Assembly (NCBI RefSeq): GCF_011045835.1
Contig: NZ_CP047349.1
Location: forward strand, 2,480,001 to 2,544,000
Origin: Proteus terrae subsp. cibarius
Lineage (GTDB): Bacteria; Pseudomonadota; Gammaproteobacteria; Enterobacterales; Enterobacteriaceae
Direction of reading: 5' to 3'
DNA length: 64,000 nt
The notes under the pieces are model-generated. The model had not been told where the DNA came from. It saw nothing but the letters and a program-made list of their open reading frames with translations, and did no database searches. Both the position numbers and the translations under genes were made by a program. The first letter of the stretch is position 1; each line of letters opens with the position of its first letter. This document shows, piece by piece, positions 48,679-57,501 of this stretch.

Positions 48679-48717
48679 ATGGTGACTTTGAATATTCAAA
48701 AGAGTCGCCATTTTTTA
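48679..48717 (+). terminator. Terminator after the TSUP gene
   Basis: Stem ATGGTGACT/AGTCGCCAT (one G-T pair) around a 13-nt loop, followed by TTTTTT. Confidence 0.8.
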
Positions 48718-49482
48718 ACATTTCACTTCATCTTTTTCCTACGCATCTTCACCTAGCATTAATGCTATTGAGACACATAAAACAAAAAATACCTCTTTTT
48801 GACAATCACGACACAGTTCCATAACGATTAATATCATTAATTAATATTTAAACATAATGAACAATAATTTATAAATTGTCTCATTTTTAGTATCAATCTG
48901 ATCACGTCTCGATGAATATTTATTGTATAAAAAAACACCTATTTATTTTTCTATTTTATTTGCATTTATCATCATAATAATAAGTTAGCTATTTTTCATA
49001 AGAAGATAATTTAAGAAGAAACTGGATTTAAATAACATCAAAAGTATTATTTATTATGATTTTCAAATAACAAATTAATTACAATATAATGTCATTTCGA
49101 TATATAAATAATTATATATCGATAGGCTTTTTTGTCAAACTTTAATTATTATTAATCATATATTTTAAATACACTTTAATAAAACAAATTAATGATATAA
49201 GCCTGTGAATTTAAAAGAACTATCCATTAATGTCATATCACTTAAAATCCCCTATTCCTTCCCCAAATTTTTATAATAGCATTCAATAGAAGAAAATAAT
49301 TATCATTTGATTTTGTCTATTTTAGTTAATTTATTTAGTGATATTTATTAACTTCTTATTCTCTATTATTTATTATTTACAACTAACTCATCACTTATGG
49401 ATTAATAAAATGGAGACGCCTTCAAATATTTATTTAACCGTCCGTATATAATATTTAGCTATAAGAAGAAACTGGAGGTTAT
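48718..49482. other. Long AT-rich upstream region of phsABC
   Basis: 765 bp with no convincing open frame. It contains the ModE-type operator at 49096-49123 and a 15-bp perfect direct repeat (TAAGAAGAAACTGGA at 49012-49026 and 49462-49476, the second copy being the phsA ribosome-binding-site region). I see no clear FNR box. Confidence 0.6.
49096..49123. promoter_or_regulatory. ModE-type molybdate-responsive operator upstream of phsA
   Basis: Arms TTCGATATATA and TATATATCGAT are separated by AATAAT. This fits the ModE pattern CGNTATATA-N6-TATATANCG at all defined positions, and the palindrome is perfect through CGATATATAA/TTATATATCG. It lies 360 bp upstream of the phsA start, so it would act on a distal promoter or from an upstream activating position. 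Confidence 0.75.
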
Positions 49483-51762
49483 ATGAGTATTAGTCGTCGT
49501 TCTTTCATTAAGGGGATGGGGATAGGATGTGTGGGTTGTACCGTGAGTAGTTTACCACCAGGTGCACTTGCATTTAATCCTGTAGATTCTCTTAAGGGTC
49601 AGTCAACATTAACACCTAGCCTGTGTGAAATGTGTTCTTATCGTTGTCCGATAGAAGCCCAGGTTGTTAACAACAAGACCGTCTTTATCCAAGGAAATAG
49701 AAATGCTGAACACCAAAGTAGCCGAGTTTGTGCAAGAGGCGGAAGTGGTGTTAGCCTAGTTAATGATCCAAACAGAATTGTCAAACCCATGAAACACAAA
49801 GGCCCACGAGGCGCTGGTGAGTGGGAAGTGATAAGCTGGGAACAAGCTTATAAAGAAATTGCAGAAAAGATGAATGCCATAAAACAAAATTATGGTGCAG
49901 AAAGTATCTCTTTTTCATCTAAATCAGGTTCACTCTCTTCTCATCTTTTCCATTTGGCGGCCGCTTTTGGCTCTCCAAACACCTTTACACACGCATCTAC
50001 TTGTCCAGCAGGAAAAGCTATCGCAGCATCCGTTATGATGGGCGGTGATCTTAAGATGGATTTAGCGAATTCTAAATATATTCTCTCTTTTGGTCATAAC
50101 CTTTATGAAGGTATTGAAGTCGCCGAAACTCATGAACTGATGACAGCACAAGAACGTGGCGCAAAACTCGTCAGTTTTGACCCTCGTTTGTCTGTTGTTT
50201 CAAGTAAAGCAGATGAGTGGTTCGCAATCCGCCCTGGTGGAGATTTACCTGTTCTGATGGCAATGTGCCATATCTTAATTAAAGAAGATCTCTACGATAA
50301 AGCGTTTATTGAGAAATTTACGATAGGTTTCCCACAATTAAAAGAGGTTCTACAAGACACAACCCCTGAATGGGCTCAAGCACATTCTGATGTTCCAGCT
50401 AAAGATATTGTTCGTATTGCTCGTGAGATTGCAGCAAAAGCACCTCACGCACTGATTATGCCAGGTCACCGCGCAACCTTTAATAAAGAAGAAATTAATA
50501 TGCGTAGAATGATCTTCACCTTCAATGCGTTACTTGGCAACATTGAACGTGAAGGCGGTATGTATCAGAAAAAAGCAGCGACAAAATACAACAAATTAGC
50601 AGGTATTGATGTTGCACCTGAATTAGCGAAACCAAGCGTTAAAGGTATGCCTGAAATTACCGCAAAACGTATTGATGCAACAGCTCCTCAATTTAAGTAC
50701 ATCAATAAAGGTGGTGGTATTGTTCAATCAATTATCGATTCAACATTAGAAGGCGTGCCGTATCAAACACGAGCATGGATTATGTCTCGTCATAACCCAT
50801 TCCAAACAGTGAGTTGTCGTCCTGATCTAGAGAAAGCCGCACAGAAATTAGACTTAATTGTTAGCTGTGATGTGTATTTAAGTGAAAGTGCCGCTTATGC
50901 CGATTATCTTTTACCTGAATGTACCTATTTAGAACGTGATGAAGAAGTTGCTGATGTTTCAGGTTTAAACCCAGCTTATGCATTACGCCAGCAAGTTGTC
51001 GAACCGATTGGTGATACTAAACCAAGTTGGTTAATTTGGATGGAATTAGGTAAAGCATTAGGATTAGAAGCCTGTTTCCCTTGGGAAAATATGGGAGTAA
51101 GACAGCTTTATCAAGTTAATGGTAGTGAAGAACTTTATAAAGAGATGCATAAAAAAGGCTATATCTCTTATGGTATTCCACTGTTATTACGCGAACCTTC
51201 TTATGTAAAAGCCTTTGTTGAGCAATATCCAGATGCAATTAAACATGTTGATAGCAACAATACAATGGAAAAAGCCCTTTCCTTTAAATCACCAAGTGGC
51301 TTAATTGAAATCTACTCTGAAGAATTAGAAAGCCGTTTAGAAAACTACGGCATTCCACGCTTCCACAACTTCCCATTAAAAGAAAAAGACGAGCTTTATT
51401 TTATCCAAGGTAAAGTCGCCGTTCATACTAATGGTGCAACACAATATGTACCGTTATTAGCTGAATTAATGTGGGAAAATCCTGTTTGGCTTCACCCTGA
51501 AACAGCTAAAAACCATGGAATTAAACATGGTGATGAAATCATTCTGGAAAACAATATAGGCAAAGAAAAAGCACATGCTTTGATAACAGAAGGCATTCGC
51601 CCTGACACTGTATTTGTTTATATGGGATCAGGTGCAAAAGCAGGTGCGAGAACAGCAGCGACTACAACAGGTGTTCACTGTGGCAACTTATTACCTCATG
51701 AAATTAGTCCTGTATCAGGTACTGATGTACATACATCAGGTGTCAGAATTAGTCGGGCTTAA
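49483..51762 (+). CDS. phsA: Thiosulfate reductase, molybdopterin catalytic subunit
   Basis: Reduces thiosulfate to sulfite and hydrogen sulfide on the periplasmic side under anaerobic conditions. 759 aa (Salmonella PhsA 758). Twin-arginine signal ISRRSFIKG; a [4Fe-4S] site CEMCSYRC...VCARGGSG; bis-MGD binding domains with the likely molybdenum ligand Cys in [13 protein letters not shown]-terminal pterin-binding domain (about 650-759). GGAGG precedes the ATG. First gene of phsABC. The sequence is close to Salmonella PhsA throughout, which argues against polysulfide- or tetrathionate-reductase assignments. Confidence 0.95.
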   Translation: MSISRRSFIKGMGIGCVGCTVSSLPPGALAFNPVDSLKGQSTLTPSLCEMCSYRCPIEAQVVNNKTVFIQGNRNAEHQSSRVCARGGSGVSLVNDPNRIVKPMKHKGPRGAGEWEVISWEQAYKEIAEKMNAIKQNYGAESISFSSKSGSLSSHLFHLAAAFGSPNTFTHASTCPAGKAIAASVMMGGDLKMDLANSKYILSFGHNLYEGIEVAETHELMTAQERGAKLVSFDPRLSVVSSKADEWFAIRPGGDLPVLMAMCHILIKEDLYDKAFIEKFTIGFPQLKEVLQDTTPEWAQAHSDVPAKDIVRIAREIAAKAPHALIMPGHRATFNKEEINMRRMIFTFNALLGNIEREGGMYQKKAATKYNKLAGIDVAPELAKPSVKGMPEITAKRIDATAPQFKYINKGGGIVQSIIDSTLEGVPYQTRAWIMSRHNPFQTVSCRPDLEKAAQKLDLIVSCDVYLSESAAYADYLLPECTYLERDEEVADVSGLNPAYALRQQVVEPIGDTKPSWLIWMELGKALGLEACFPWENMGVRQLYQVNGSEELYKEMHKKGYISYGIPLLLREPSYVKAFVEQYPDAIKHVDSNNTMEKALSFKSPSGLIEIYSEELESRLENYGIPRFHNFPLKEKDELYFIQGKVAVHTNGATQYVPLLAELMWENPVWLHPETAKNHGIKHGDEIILENNIGKEKAHALITEGIRPDTVFVYMGSGAKAGARTAATTTGVHCGNLLPHEISPVSGTDVHTSGVRISRA

Positions 51763-51776
51763 GGAAAAAAATAACA

Positions 51777-52355
51777 ATGAACAATAATGATAAACAATTT
51801 GTCATGTTACATGATGAGAAGCGTTGTATTGGCTGCCAAGCTTGTACTGTTGCGTGTAAAGTCATCAATGACATTCCTGAAGGATTTAGCCGGCTTCAAG
51901 TCCAAATTCAAGGCCCTCATGACGACGAAGCGGGTAATCCACATTACCAATTTTTCCGTGTTTCTTGCCAGCATTGTGAAGATGCACCTTGTGTTTCTGT
52001 TTGCCCTACTGGTGCCTCTTTTATTGATGAGAATGGTATCGTTCAGGTGAAAAAAGAGCTGTGTATCGGCTGCGATTACTGTGTTGGTGCTTGCCCTTAC
52101 CATGTTCGTTATATCAACCCAATGACGCATATCGCAGATAAATGTAACTTCTGTTCTGATACTCGATTAGCTAAAGGTGAATTACCTGCATGTGTATCGG
52201 TATGCCCAACAGATGCGCTTGCTTTTGGTCGCATTGACTCACCTGAAATTCAGGCTTGGATCAAACAAAAATCCGTTTATCAATACCAATTAGATAATGT
52301 CGGAAAAACAAGTTTATTCCGTCGTAAAGAAATCCATCAGGGAGATAAAGCATGA
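51777..52355 (+). CDS. phsB: Thiosulfate reductase, iron-sulfur electron-transfer subunit
   Basis: 192 aa with four [4Fe-4S] binding sites of the DMSO-reductase type: [46 protein letters not shown], and CNFCSDTR...CVSVCPTDA. It passes electrons from PhsC haem to PhsA. It starts 14 bp after phsA and overlaps phsC by 4 bp (ATGA). Confidence 0.95.
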   Translation: MNNNDKQFVMLHDEKRCIGCQACTVACKVINDIPEGFSRLQVQIQGPHDDEAGNPHYQFFRVSCQHCEDAPCVSVCPTGASFIDENGIVQVKKELCIGCDYCVGACPYHVRYINPMTHIADKCNFCSDTRLAKGELPACVSVCPTDALAFGRIDSPEIQAWIKQKSVYQYQLDNVGKTSLFRRKEIHQGDKA

Positions 52356-53131
52356 CTAGTATCTGGGGAGCAGAACTCCATTATACGCCAGATTATTGGC
52401 CTGTATGGTTAATGGCAGCCGGTTTATTAATCGTTGCTATGATAGCAGTATTAGTTATTCATGGCTTACTACGCTATGCCCTTGCACCAAAACATTCTGG
52501 TCATTATGAAGAAGAACGGGTTTATTTATACTCTAAAGCAATTCGTTTTTGGCACTGGGGTAATGCTTTACTGTTTATCCTATTACTATTGAGTGGATTT
52601 TTAGGGCACTTCTCTATCGGTAATGTCACTTCAATGGTGCTATTACATAAGATCTGTGGCTTTGTACTGATTGCATTTTGGATTGGTTTTATCCTTATCA
52701 ATCTAACAACCAGTAATGGTGTACATTACAAAGTAAGATTTAGTGGGCTAATTGGTCGTTGCATCAAACAAGCTCGCTTTTATCTTTATGGCATAATGAA
52801 AGGCGAACCTCATCCTTTTGCAGCAACTGAAACTGACAAGTTTAACCCTCTTCAACAACTCGCTTACTTAGGAGTGATGTTTGGTTTAGTGCCGCTGTTA
52901 TTGGTTACTGGATTATTATGTTTATATCCTGAAGTACTTGGTGAAGGCTATTGGATGCTAAAAGCACACTTAGTATTAGGGATCGTGGCATTAATGTTTA
53001 TTTGTGCGCACTTCTACTTATGTACTCTGGGTGACACTTTTACTCAAACATTCCGCAGTATGATCGATGGTCATCACCGTCACCAAAAACATGATGATCA
53101 TAGTTCAGTAACAGAAAAAACAGAGCATTAA
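52352..53131 (+). CDS. phsC: Thiosulfate reductase, cytochrome b membrane anchor
   Basis: 259 aa, five or so membrane helices, oxidises menaquinol and anchors PhsAB. The second part belongs to the formate dehydrogenase gamma/cytochrome b561 type ([19 protein letters not shown] with a haem-ligand histidine, and a second His in the last helices [25 protein letters not shown]). His-rich C-terminal tail ([11 protein letters not shown]). A terminator follows. Confidence 0.93.
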   Translation: MTSIWGAELHYTPDYWPVWLMAAGLLIVAMIAVLVIHGLLRYALAPKHSGHYEEERVYLYSKAIRFWHWGNALLFILLLLSGFLGHFSIGNVTSMVLLHKICGFVLIAFWIGFILINLTTSNGVHYKVRFSGLIGRCIKQARFYLYGIMKGEPHPFAATETDKFNPLQQLAYLGVMFGLVPLLLVTGLLCLYPEVLGEGYWMLKAHLVLGIVALMFICAHFYLCTLGDTFTQTFRSMIDGHHRHQKHDDHSSVTEKTEH

Positions 53132-53168
53132 TTTCTCAAGATCCCTTCTGTTACGATTCATTTCCTCA

Positions 53169-53195
53169 AATGCCCGCTTAAGCGGGCATTTTTTT
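53169..53195 (+). terminator. Terminator after phsABC
   Basis: AATGCCCGCTTAAGCGGGCATT at 53169-53190 is a perfect palindrome followed by a T run to 53195. Confidence 0.92.
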
Positions 53196-53284
53196 GATCT
53201 AAATTCAGAAACAATTTCATAATTTTATTATTAGCAAATACATCATTTTATTTACATGTTATTCGGTGTATAGTCGGCGCCCAC

Positions 53285-53312
53285 CTCGCTATATACAATC
53301 TTATACAATGAT
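53285..53312. promoter_or_regulatory. ModE-type operator A upstream of the TonB receptor
   Basis: Arms CTCGCTATATA (10 of 11 to ATCGNTATATA) and TATACAATGAT (9 of 11 to TATATANCGAT), separated by exactly 6 bp. It is just upstream of the candidate -35 box at 53318-53323. Confidence 0.6.
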
Positions 53313-53317
53313 GTACA

Positions 53318-53345
53318 TTACATTCGCAACGGGTATCGTTATATA
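53318..53345 (+). promoter_or_regulatory. Candidate sigma-70 promoter of the TonB receptor operon
   Basis: TTACAT (53318-53323), 16 bp, TATATA (53340-53345). The -10 lies inside ModE-type site B, so ModE-molybdate binding would block it. Confidence 0.45.
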
Positions 53346-53362
53346 AAACTTTTAATAGCGAT
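53335..53362. promoter_or_regulatory. ModE-type operator B upstream of the TonB receptor
   Basis: Left arm ATCGTTATATA is a perfect half-site; N6 is AAACTT; right arm TTAATAGCGAT matches 9 of 11. Same geometry as the E. coli modA operator (CGTTATATT-N6-TACATAACG). It is 40 bp upstream of the receptor start. Confidence 0.72.
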
Positions 53363-53401
53363 GGGTTTATATAACTAAAAAATACATTTAGGGAGTCTAT
53401 C

Positions 53402-55543
53402 GTGAAGAAATTTATTATTTCGACAATAGCTTGTGCTATAGCACAAACATTAGCTGTATCAGCAAGTGTAGCTGCTGAAAATGCTGAAAAAATCGTCGTT
53501 ACTGTACAGCCAGTGAATAATAGTGAAGCCGGTGCGGGATTTGTTACTCGTGAAGTTGATATGGGGCCATTAGGTGAGAAAAAATGGTTAGATACTCCTT
53601 ATACAACAAATACTTTTACTCAATCTATGATTGAAAATCAACAAGTTACCAATGTTGCTGATATCTTAAAATATAATGCCTCTTCTCAAATGCAAGCACG
53701 TGGCGGTATGGATGTTGGCCGTCCTCAAAACCGTGGAATGCAGGGCAATGTTGTTGCTAACTCTCGTTTAGATGGCGTGAATATTATTTCTACCACAGCC
53801 TTTCCTATCGAAATGCTTGATCGTGTAGATATTATTAATGGTCTAACTGGTTCACTTTATGGGCCAGCAAGCCCTAGTGGGCAATTTAATTTCACACAAA
53901 AACGTCCAACCTTAAAACGCTTAACGTCACTTAATGCAACTTATGTCAGTGATAACCAATTTAAAGGCCATCTTGATTTAGGGGGTTTTATTGATGATAA
54001 CAACACTTTTGGTTATCGCATTAATCTAATGCATGATGAAGGTAAAGGTTACGTCGCAGGTAGCAAAACACGTCGCCAGCTAATCAGTACCGCATTTGAT
54101 TGGAATATCTCGTCTGATACTGTGTTAGAAGTGAATTTTAGTGATTATTGGTTTAAAAAAATAGGTTACCCTGGTGCATTTTCTTATGGACCCAAAGTTA
54201 CCGCATTACCTGATGCGCCAGATCCAACTAAAGCCGGCTATGGTCAAGCTTTTGCTGGCGTTGATCTTCATACCAGAACAGTAAGTAGCCGACTAAAACA
54301 TGATTTTAACGAAGATTGGCAAATCAGTGCAGCAATTGGCTATCAAACGGCTGATCGCGGATTCCGTTCTGTTTCTAACCAATTAAGTCATGATGGTAAG
54401 CAATTTACACCAACGTTATCAGTACCGACAACTTATGGTCGTTTTACTATTTTAAGCCATTCTGTCAATGTTAATGGTCATGTGATGACTGGCGCACTAT
54501 CTCATGATTTAATTCTCGCCACTAGCGGTTATCGTTGGGATATTTATGGCGCAAATGGTAATGATCAAAAATTCACATTACCAACTCAAGATATTAATAA
54601 TCCACATCGTTATGATGATCCTTCTCATGAAGGCTTCTACACAGGCGCAGCTCGCACTAAAAATAGTCGCTCACAAGTTCAATCTTTTACTTTAGGTGAT
54701 ACCGTTACCTTTAATCCTCAATGGTCAGTAATGGGATCACTAAGCCAAAACTGGATCAAAGAAACGTCTTATCGTGCTGGTGGTGGAAATCACACCGAAA
54801 ATGGATTAAGCCCTACTGTCGCATTAATGTTTAAACCTATTCCTGAAGTGATGACTTATGTTTCTTATGCAGATTCATTAGAAGAAGGGGATTCAGCACC
54901 AAACACTGCCAACAACAAAAATGAAGTACTAAAACCTTATCGTAGCGAACAATGGGAAATGGGGGTTAAATCGCAAATTGGCGATCTTAATTTAAATGCA
55001 GCTATTTTCCAATTAGAGCGTCCTTTTGCCTATGTGGGTAACGACAATATCTTTAAAGAACAAGGTAAACAACGTAACCGTGGACTAGAGCTTATCGCTA
55101 ACGGAAAAGTCACTGATGAGCTTTTCGTTTTTAGTAGCATGACTTGGTTAGATCCAACTTTAACCAACACAGGAAATGCTCAAACACAAGATAAAGACGT
55201 TGTTGGCGTACCAAAATATCAAGCAAATTTATTAGCTGAATACCATTACCCTACTTTGCCTAATGTTATCTATAGCGCCAATGTTCACTACACAGGTAAG
55301 CGTGCAGCAAATACCACCAATACGATGTGGGCAAAAGCCTATACCACTCTCGATCTGGGTGCGCGTTATCAAACACAATATTGGGATAAGAAAACCACTT
55401 TCCGACTCAATTTAGATAACGTGACTAATGAGCATTACTGGGCATCTATTTTCTCTGGTAACCAAAATGGCGCAATTGGGGGAGCAAATGCTTTCTTAGG
55501 CACACCTCGCCAAGTTTCCGCTTCTGTAAGCATTGAACTCTAA
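53402..55543 (+). CDS. TonB-dependent outer-membrane receptor (siderophore/metal-chelate type)
   Basis: 713 aa. Signal peptide (MKKFIISTIACAIAQTLAVS, cleavage near ASVAA), TonB box EKIVVTV near the mature N-terminus, plug domain about 50-170 (SQMQARGGMDVGRPQNRGMQ; LDRVDIINGLTGSLYGPASPSG), then a 22-strand barrel ending VSASVSIEL. By sequence it is of the siderophore-receptor (FhuA/FoxA) class. The start is GTG at 53402 behind GGGAG. It is co-transcribed with the binding protein 12 bp downstream. Control by ModE-type boxes instead of an obvious Fur box suggests a molybdenum- or tungsten-related ligand; this is inference. Confidence 0.88.
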   Translation: MKKFIISTIACAIAQTLAVSASVAAENAEKIVVTVQPVNNSEAGAGFVTREVDMGPLGEKKWLDTPYTTNTFTQSMIENQQVTNVADILKYNASSQMQARGGMDVGRPQNRGMQGNVVANSRLDGVNIISTTAFPIEMLDRVDIINGLTGSLYGPASPSGQFNFTQKRPTLKRLTSLNATYVSDNQFKGHLDLGGFIDDNNTFGYRINLMHDEGKGYVAGSKTRRQLISTAFDWNISSDTVLEVNFSDYWFKKIGYPGAFSYGPKVTALPDAPDPTKAGYGQAFAGVDLHTRTVSSRLKHDFNEDWQISAAIGYQTADRGFRSVSNQLSHDGKQFTPTLSVPTTYGRFTILSHSVNVNGHVMTGALSHDLILATSGYRWDIYGANGNDQKFTLPTQDINNPHRYDDPSHEGFYTGAARTKNSRSQVQSFTLGDTVTFNPQWSVMGSLSQNWIKETSYRAGGGNHTENGLSPTVALMFKPIPEVMTYVSYADSLEEGDSAPNTANNKNEVLKPYRSEQWEMGVKSQIGDLNLNAAIFQLERPFAYVGNDNIFKEQGKQRNRGLELIANGKVTDELFVFSSMTWLDPTLTNTGNAQTQDKDVVGVPKYQANLLAEYHYPTLPNVIYSANVHYTGKRAANTTNTMWAKAYTTLDLGARYQTQYWDKKTTFRLNLDNVTNEHYWASIFSGNQNGAIGGANAFLGTPRQVSASVSIEL

Positions 55544-55555
55544 GAGGAAAACGAA

Positions 55556-56602
55556 ATGTATAAAGTTTTTTTCAAAATCCTGTGCATTGCGTTACTGGGA
55601 GCTTCGGCTCTCAGTATCTCCTTTAATGTACAGGCACAACGAGTTGTTCAATATTATCAAAATCAAACCATTACTATTCCTGACTCACCCGAAAGAGTCG
55701 CCACGAGTTGGAATGCTCAAAATGCGATACTTGCTATGCTTGGTGCTGGAGATAAAATTGTTTCCACAACCGATTTAGTCAAAACTATTCCCTTTTTTAC
55801 CGAGATTGTTCCCGCTATAAAAACAGCTTCAATTTCTAGTAAAGGGAATAATGACACACTGAATATCGAAACATTAATTGTTAGCCAACCTCAAATCTTT
55901 TTTGCAACAGGAAAGCTATCTGATGCACAAATGACAGCGCTAAAAAATGCAGGGATCAGTGTTGCATTATTAAAATCAGGTTCAATGGATGCATTGTTAG
56001 AAAGAACGTTGATCACAGGTGAGATTTTAGGTTCAAGTAGTCACCAATTAGCAAACGATTATTTAGCTTACTTTCAGCGTAATGAAGCTCTTGTAAAAAG
56101 TGCGGTAAGCGAGATAAGCACTAATAAACCAATGAAGGTCTATCATGCTTTTGGTTCGCCATTAAGAACATCTGGCGCACCTTCGTTAAATCATGATTGG
56201 ATAACACTTGCAGGCGGTATTAACGTTGCAGAACATTGGTTTGATAATGTGTCAAGCCGAGCTGGTGATGTTTCCTTAGAACAAGTTATTCATGTCAATC
56301 CTGATGTCATTGTCACTATGTATGCAAGAGATACTGAAATCATTAAGAATGCACCTGAATGGCAATCCATCTCTGCCGTACGTGAAGGCCGAGTTTACAC
56401 AAATCCTAAAGGCCTATTTTGGTGGTGCCGTGAAACCACAGAGGAAGCCTTACAATTTTTATGGTTAGCGACTGTTTTATATCCAGAACAAACAAAGCAT
56501 ATTAATATCTCTAAAGAGACTCAACAATTCTATAAAACTTTTTTTAATATCACCCTCACCGATCAGCAGCTCAAACACATTCTTAAACCTCTCAAAGGCT
56601 AA
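55556..56602 (+). CDS. Periplasmic metal-chelate-binding protein (BtuF/FecB/MolA-like)
   Basis: 348 aa, signal peptide ending FNVQA, and a cluster-A-II helical-backbone binding fold: ITIPDSPERVATSWNAQNAILAMLGAGDKIVSTT near the N-terminus, EQVIHVNPDVIVTMYARD in the second lobe, and GLFWWCRETTEEALQFLWLATVLYPE at the C-terminus. Such proteins bind ferric siderophores, cobalamin, haem, or (MolA) molybdate/tungstate. Read 12 bp after the receptor gene with a GAGG ribosome binding site. No permease or ATPase gene follows, so it must use an ABC transporter encoded elsewhere. Confidence 0.85.
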   Translation: MYKVFFKILCIALLGASALSISFNVQAQRVVQYYQNQTITIPDSPERVATSWNAQNAILAMLGAGDKIVSTTDLVKTIPFFTEIVPAIKTASISSKGNNDTLNIETLIVSQPQIFFATGKLSDAQMTALKNAGISVALLKSGSMDALLERTLITGEILGSSSHQLANDYLAYFQRNEALVKSAVSEISTNKPMKVYHAFGSPLRTSGAPSLNHDWITLAGGINVAEHWFDNVSSRAGDVSLEQVIHVNPDVIVTMYARDTEIIKNAPEWQSISAVREGRVYTNPKGLFWWCRETTEEALQFLWLATVLYPEQTKHINISKETQQFYKTFFNITLTDQQLKHILKPLKG

Positions 56603-56610
56603 TTGTTACC

Positions 56611-56637
56611 GCCTCTTCATATTTACGATGAAGAGGC
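56611..56637 (+). terminator. Hairpin after the binding-protein gene
   Basis: A 10-bp perfect stem GCCTCTTCAT (56611-56620) / ATGAAGAGGC (56628-56637), 8 bp beyond the stop; no T run follows. Confidence 0.6.
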
Positions 56638-57198
56638 AATAATAACTCATACTACTTCTATTTTGATATTACCACTCGTTCTCTATATAGTCATTTAATG
56701 ATAAATACGTAAATATTGATCCTATGTCATTTTTTTCACTAAACGGATTTAGGGCATTTATCATATTAAACGCCACTCTTTTTAAATTTATTGGTATAAA
56801 ACGCATAAGGTCATAGGTTTAATAGCTTCAAAAATGTTATCAAGAGGTAAAATCGTGGTAGGTAATATAAGGGGTGATTTTATGAATAGCTTATTCTAAA
56901 CAAGCACTAATTAGCTGTTTTTTTATCATACAAATAAATAAAAGAATATATTTCTCCGAGCATGAAAGTCTCGGTTCATTTACAATATAATTATTCTTTT
57001 CTTATAAAAAATAAAAATTCTCATTCCCTATAAACGTAAAATGCCCTAATAAGGGCATTGATTTCATATAAAGGCTTTATATCATCTATTAAGAAAATTC
57101 TTATTATTAATCAGCTAAACAGAAACACCTATATATAAGAATTATCTTATTCAATTTAGTTATTCTAAAATTAATTACTTTTTAATTTAAGAATATTA
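56638..57198. other. AT-rich intergenic stretch
   Basis: Contains one hairpin that may end the MrpJ-like transcript (AATGCCCT 57040-57047 / AGGGCATT 57052-57059). No gene recognised. Confidence 0.55.
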
Positions 57199-57501
57199 TT
57201 AGAAGATAGAAAGAGCCTTGCTATCGAAATGAGCTGGAATATGTTGTTCATTATGCTCAGATTCTTGAGCCATTCCGCCTGTAACTTCTTCAAAGAAGCT
57301 ACCTATATTAACGCCTAGTACTTCAAGTACTCTAACTAAGCAATCAATATCAATACGGTTTACACCACGCTCATAACGAAATAACTGTTGTTCACTAATA
57401 TCAATCTCTTTTGCTAACTGAAATACAGTATAACCTTGAGATTTTCTTAATGACTTAATTTTTTGTCCAACTGCATAAGCGACTGGATACTTGCTACTCA
57501 T
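57199..57501 (-). CDS. XRE-family regulator, MrpJ-like
   Basis: 100 aa with a single XRE helix-turn-helix (VGQKIKSLRKSQGYTVFQLAKE then IDISEQQLFRYERG and VNRIDIDCLVRVLEVLGV). The SEQQLFRYERGVNRIDI segment is characteristic of the Proteus MrpJ family, which links fimbrial expression to repression of flhDC and swarming. Most paralogues end fimbrial operons; this one stands alone. I prefer ATG 57501 over the upstream GTG 57522. Its targets are not deducible here. Confidence 0.78.
   Translation of the reverse strand: MSSKYPVAYAVGQKIKSLRKSQGYTVFQLAKEIDISEQQLFRYERGVNRIDIDCLVRVLEVLGVNIGSFFEEVTGGMAQESEHNEQHIPAHFDSKALSIF

Noticed and set aside
48718..49482. FNR-type site (TTGAT-N4-ATCAA) expected for an anaerobic phs operon
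   Set aside because: Only isolated half-sites in very AT-rich DNA; not reportable.
53313..53401. A Fur box in front of the TonB-dependent receptor
   Set aside because: I looked for GATAATGATAATCATTATC-like sequence and found only weak partial matches; the ModE-type palindromes explain the region better.
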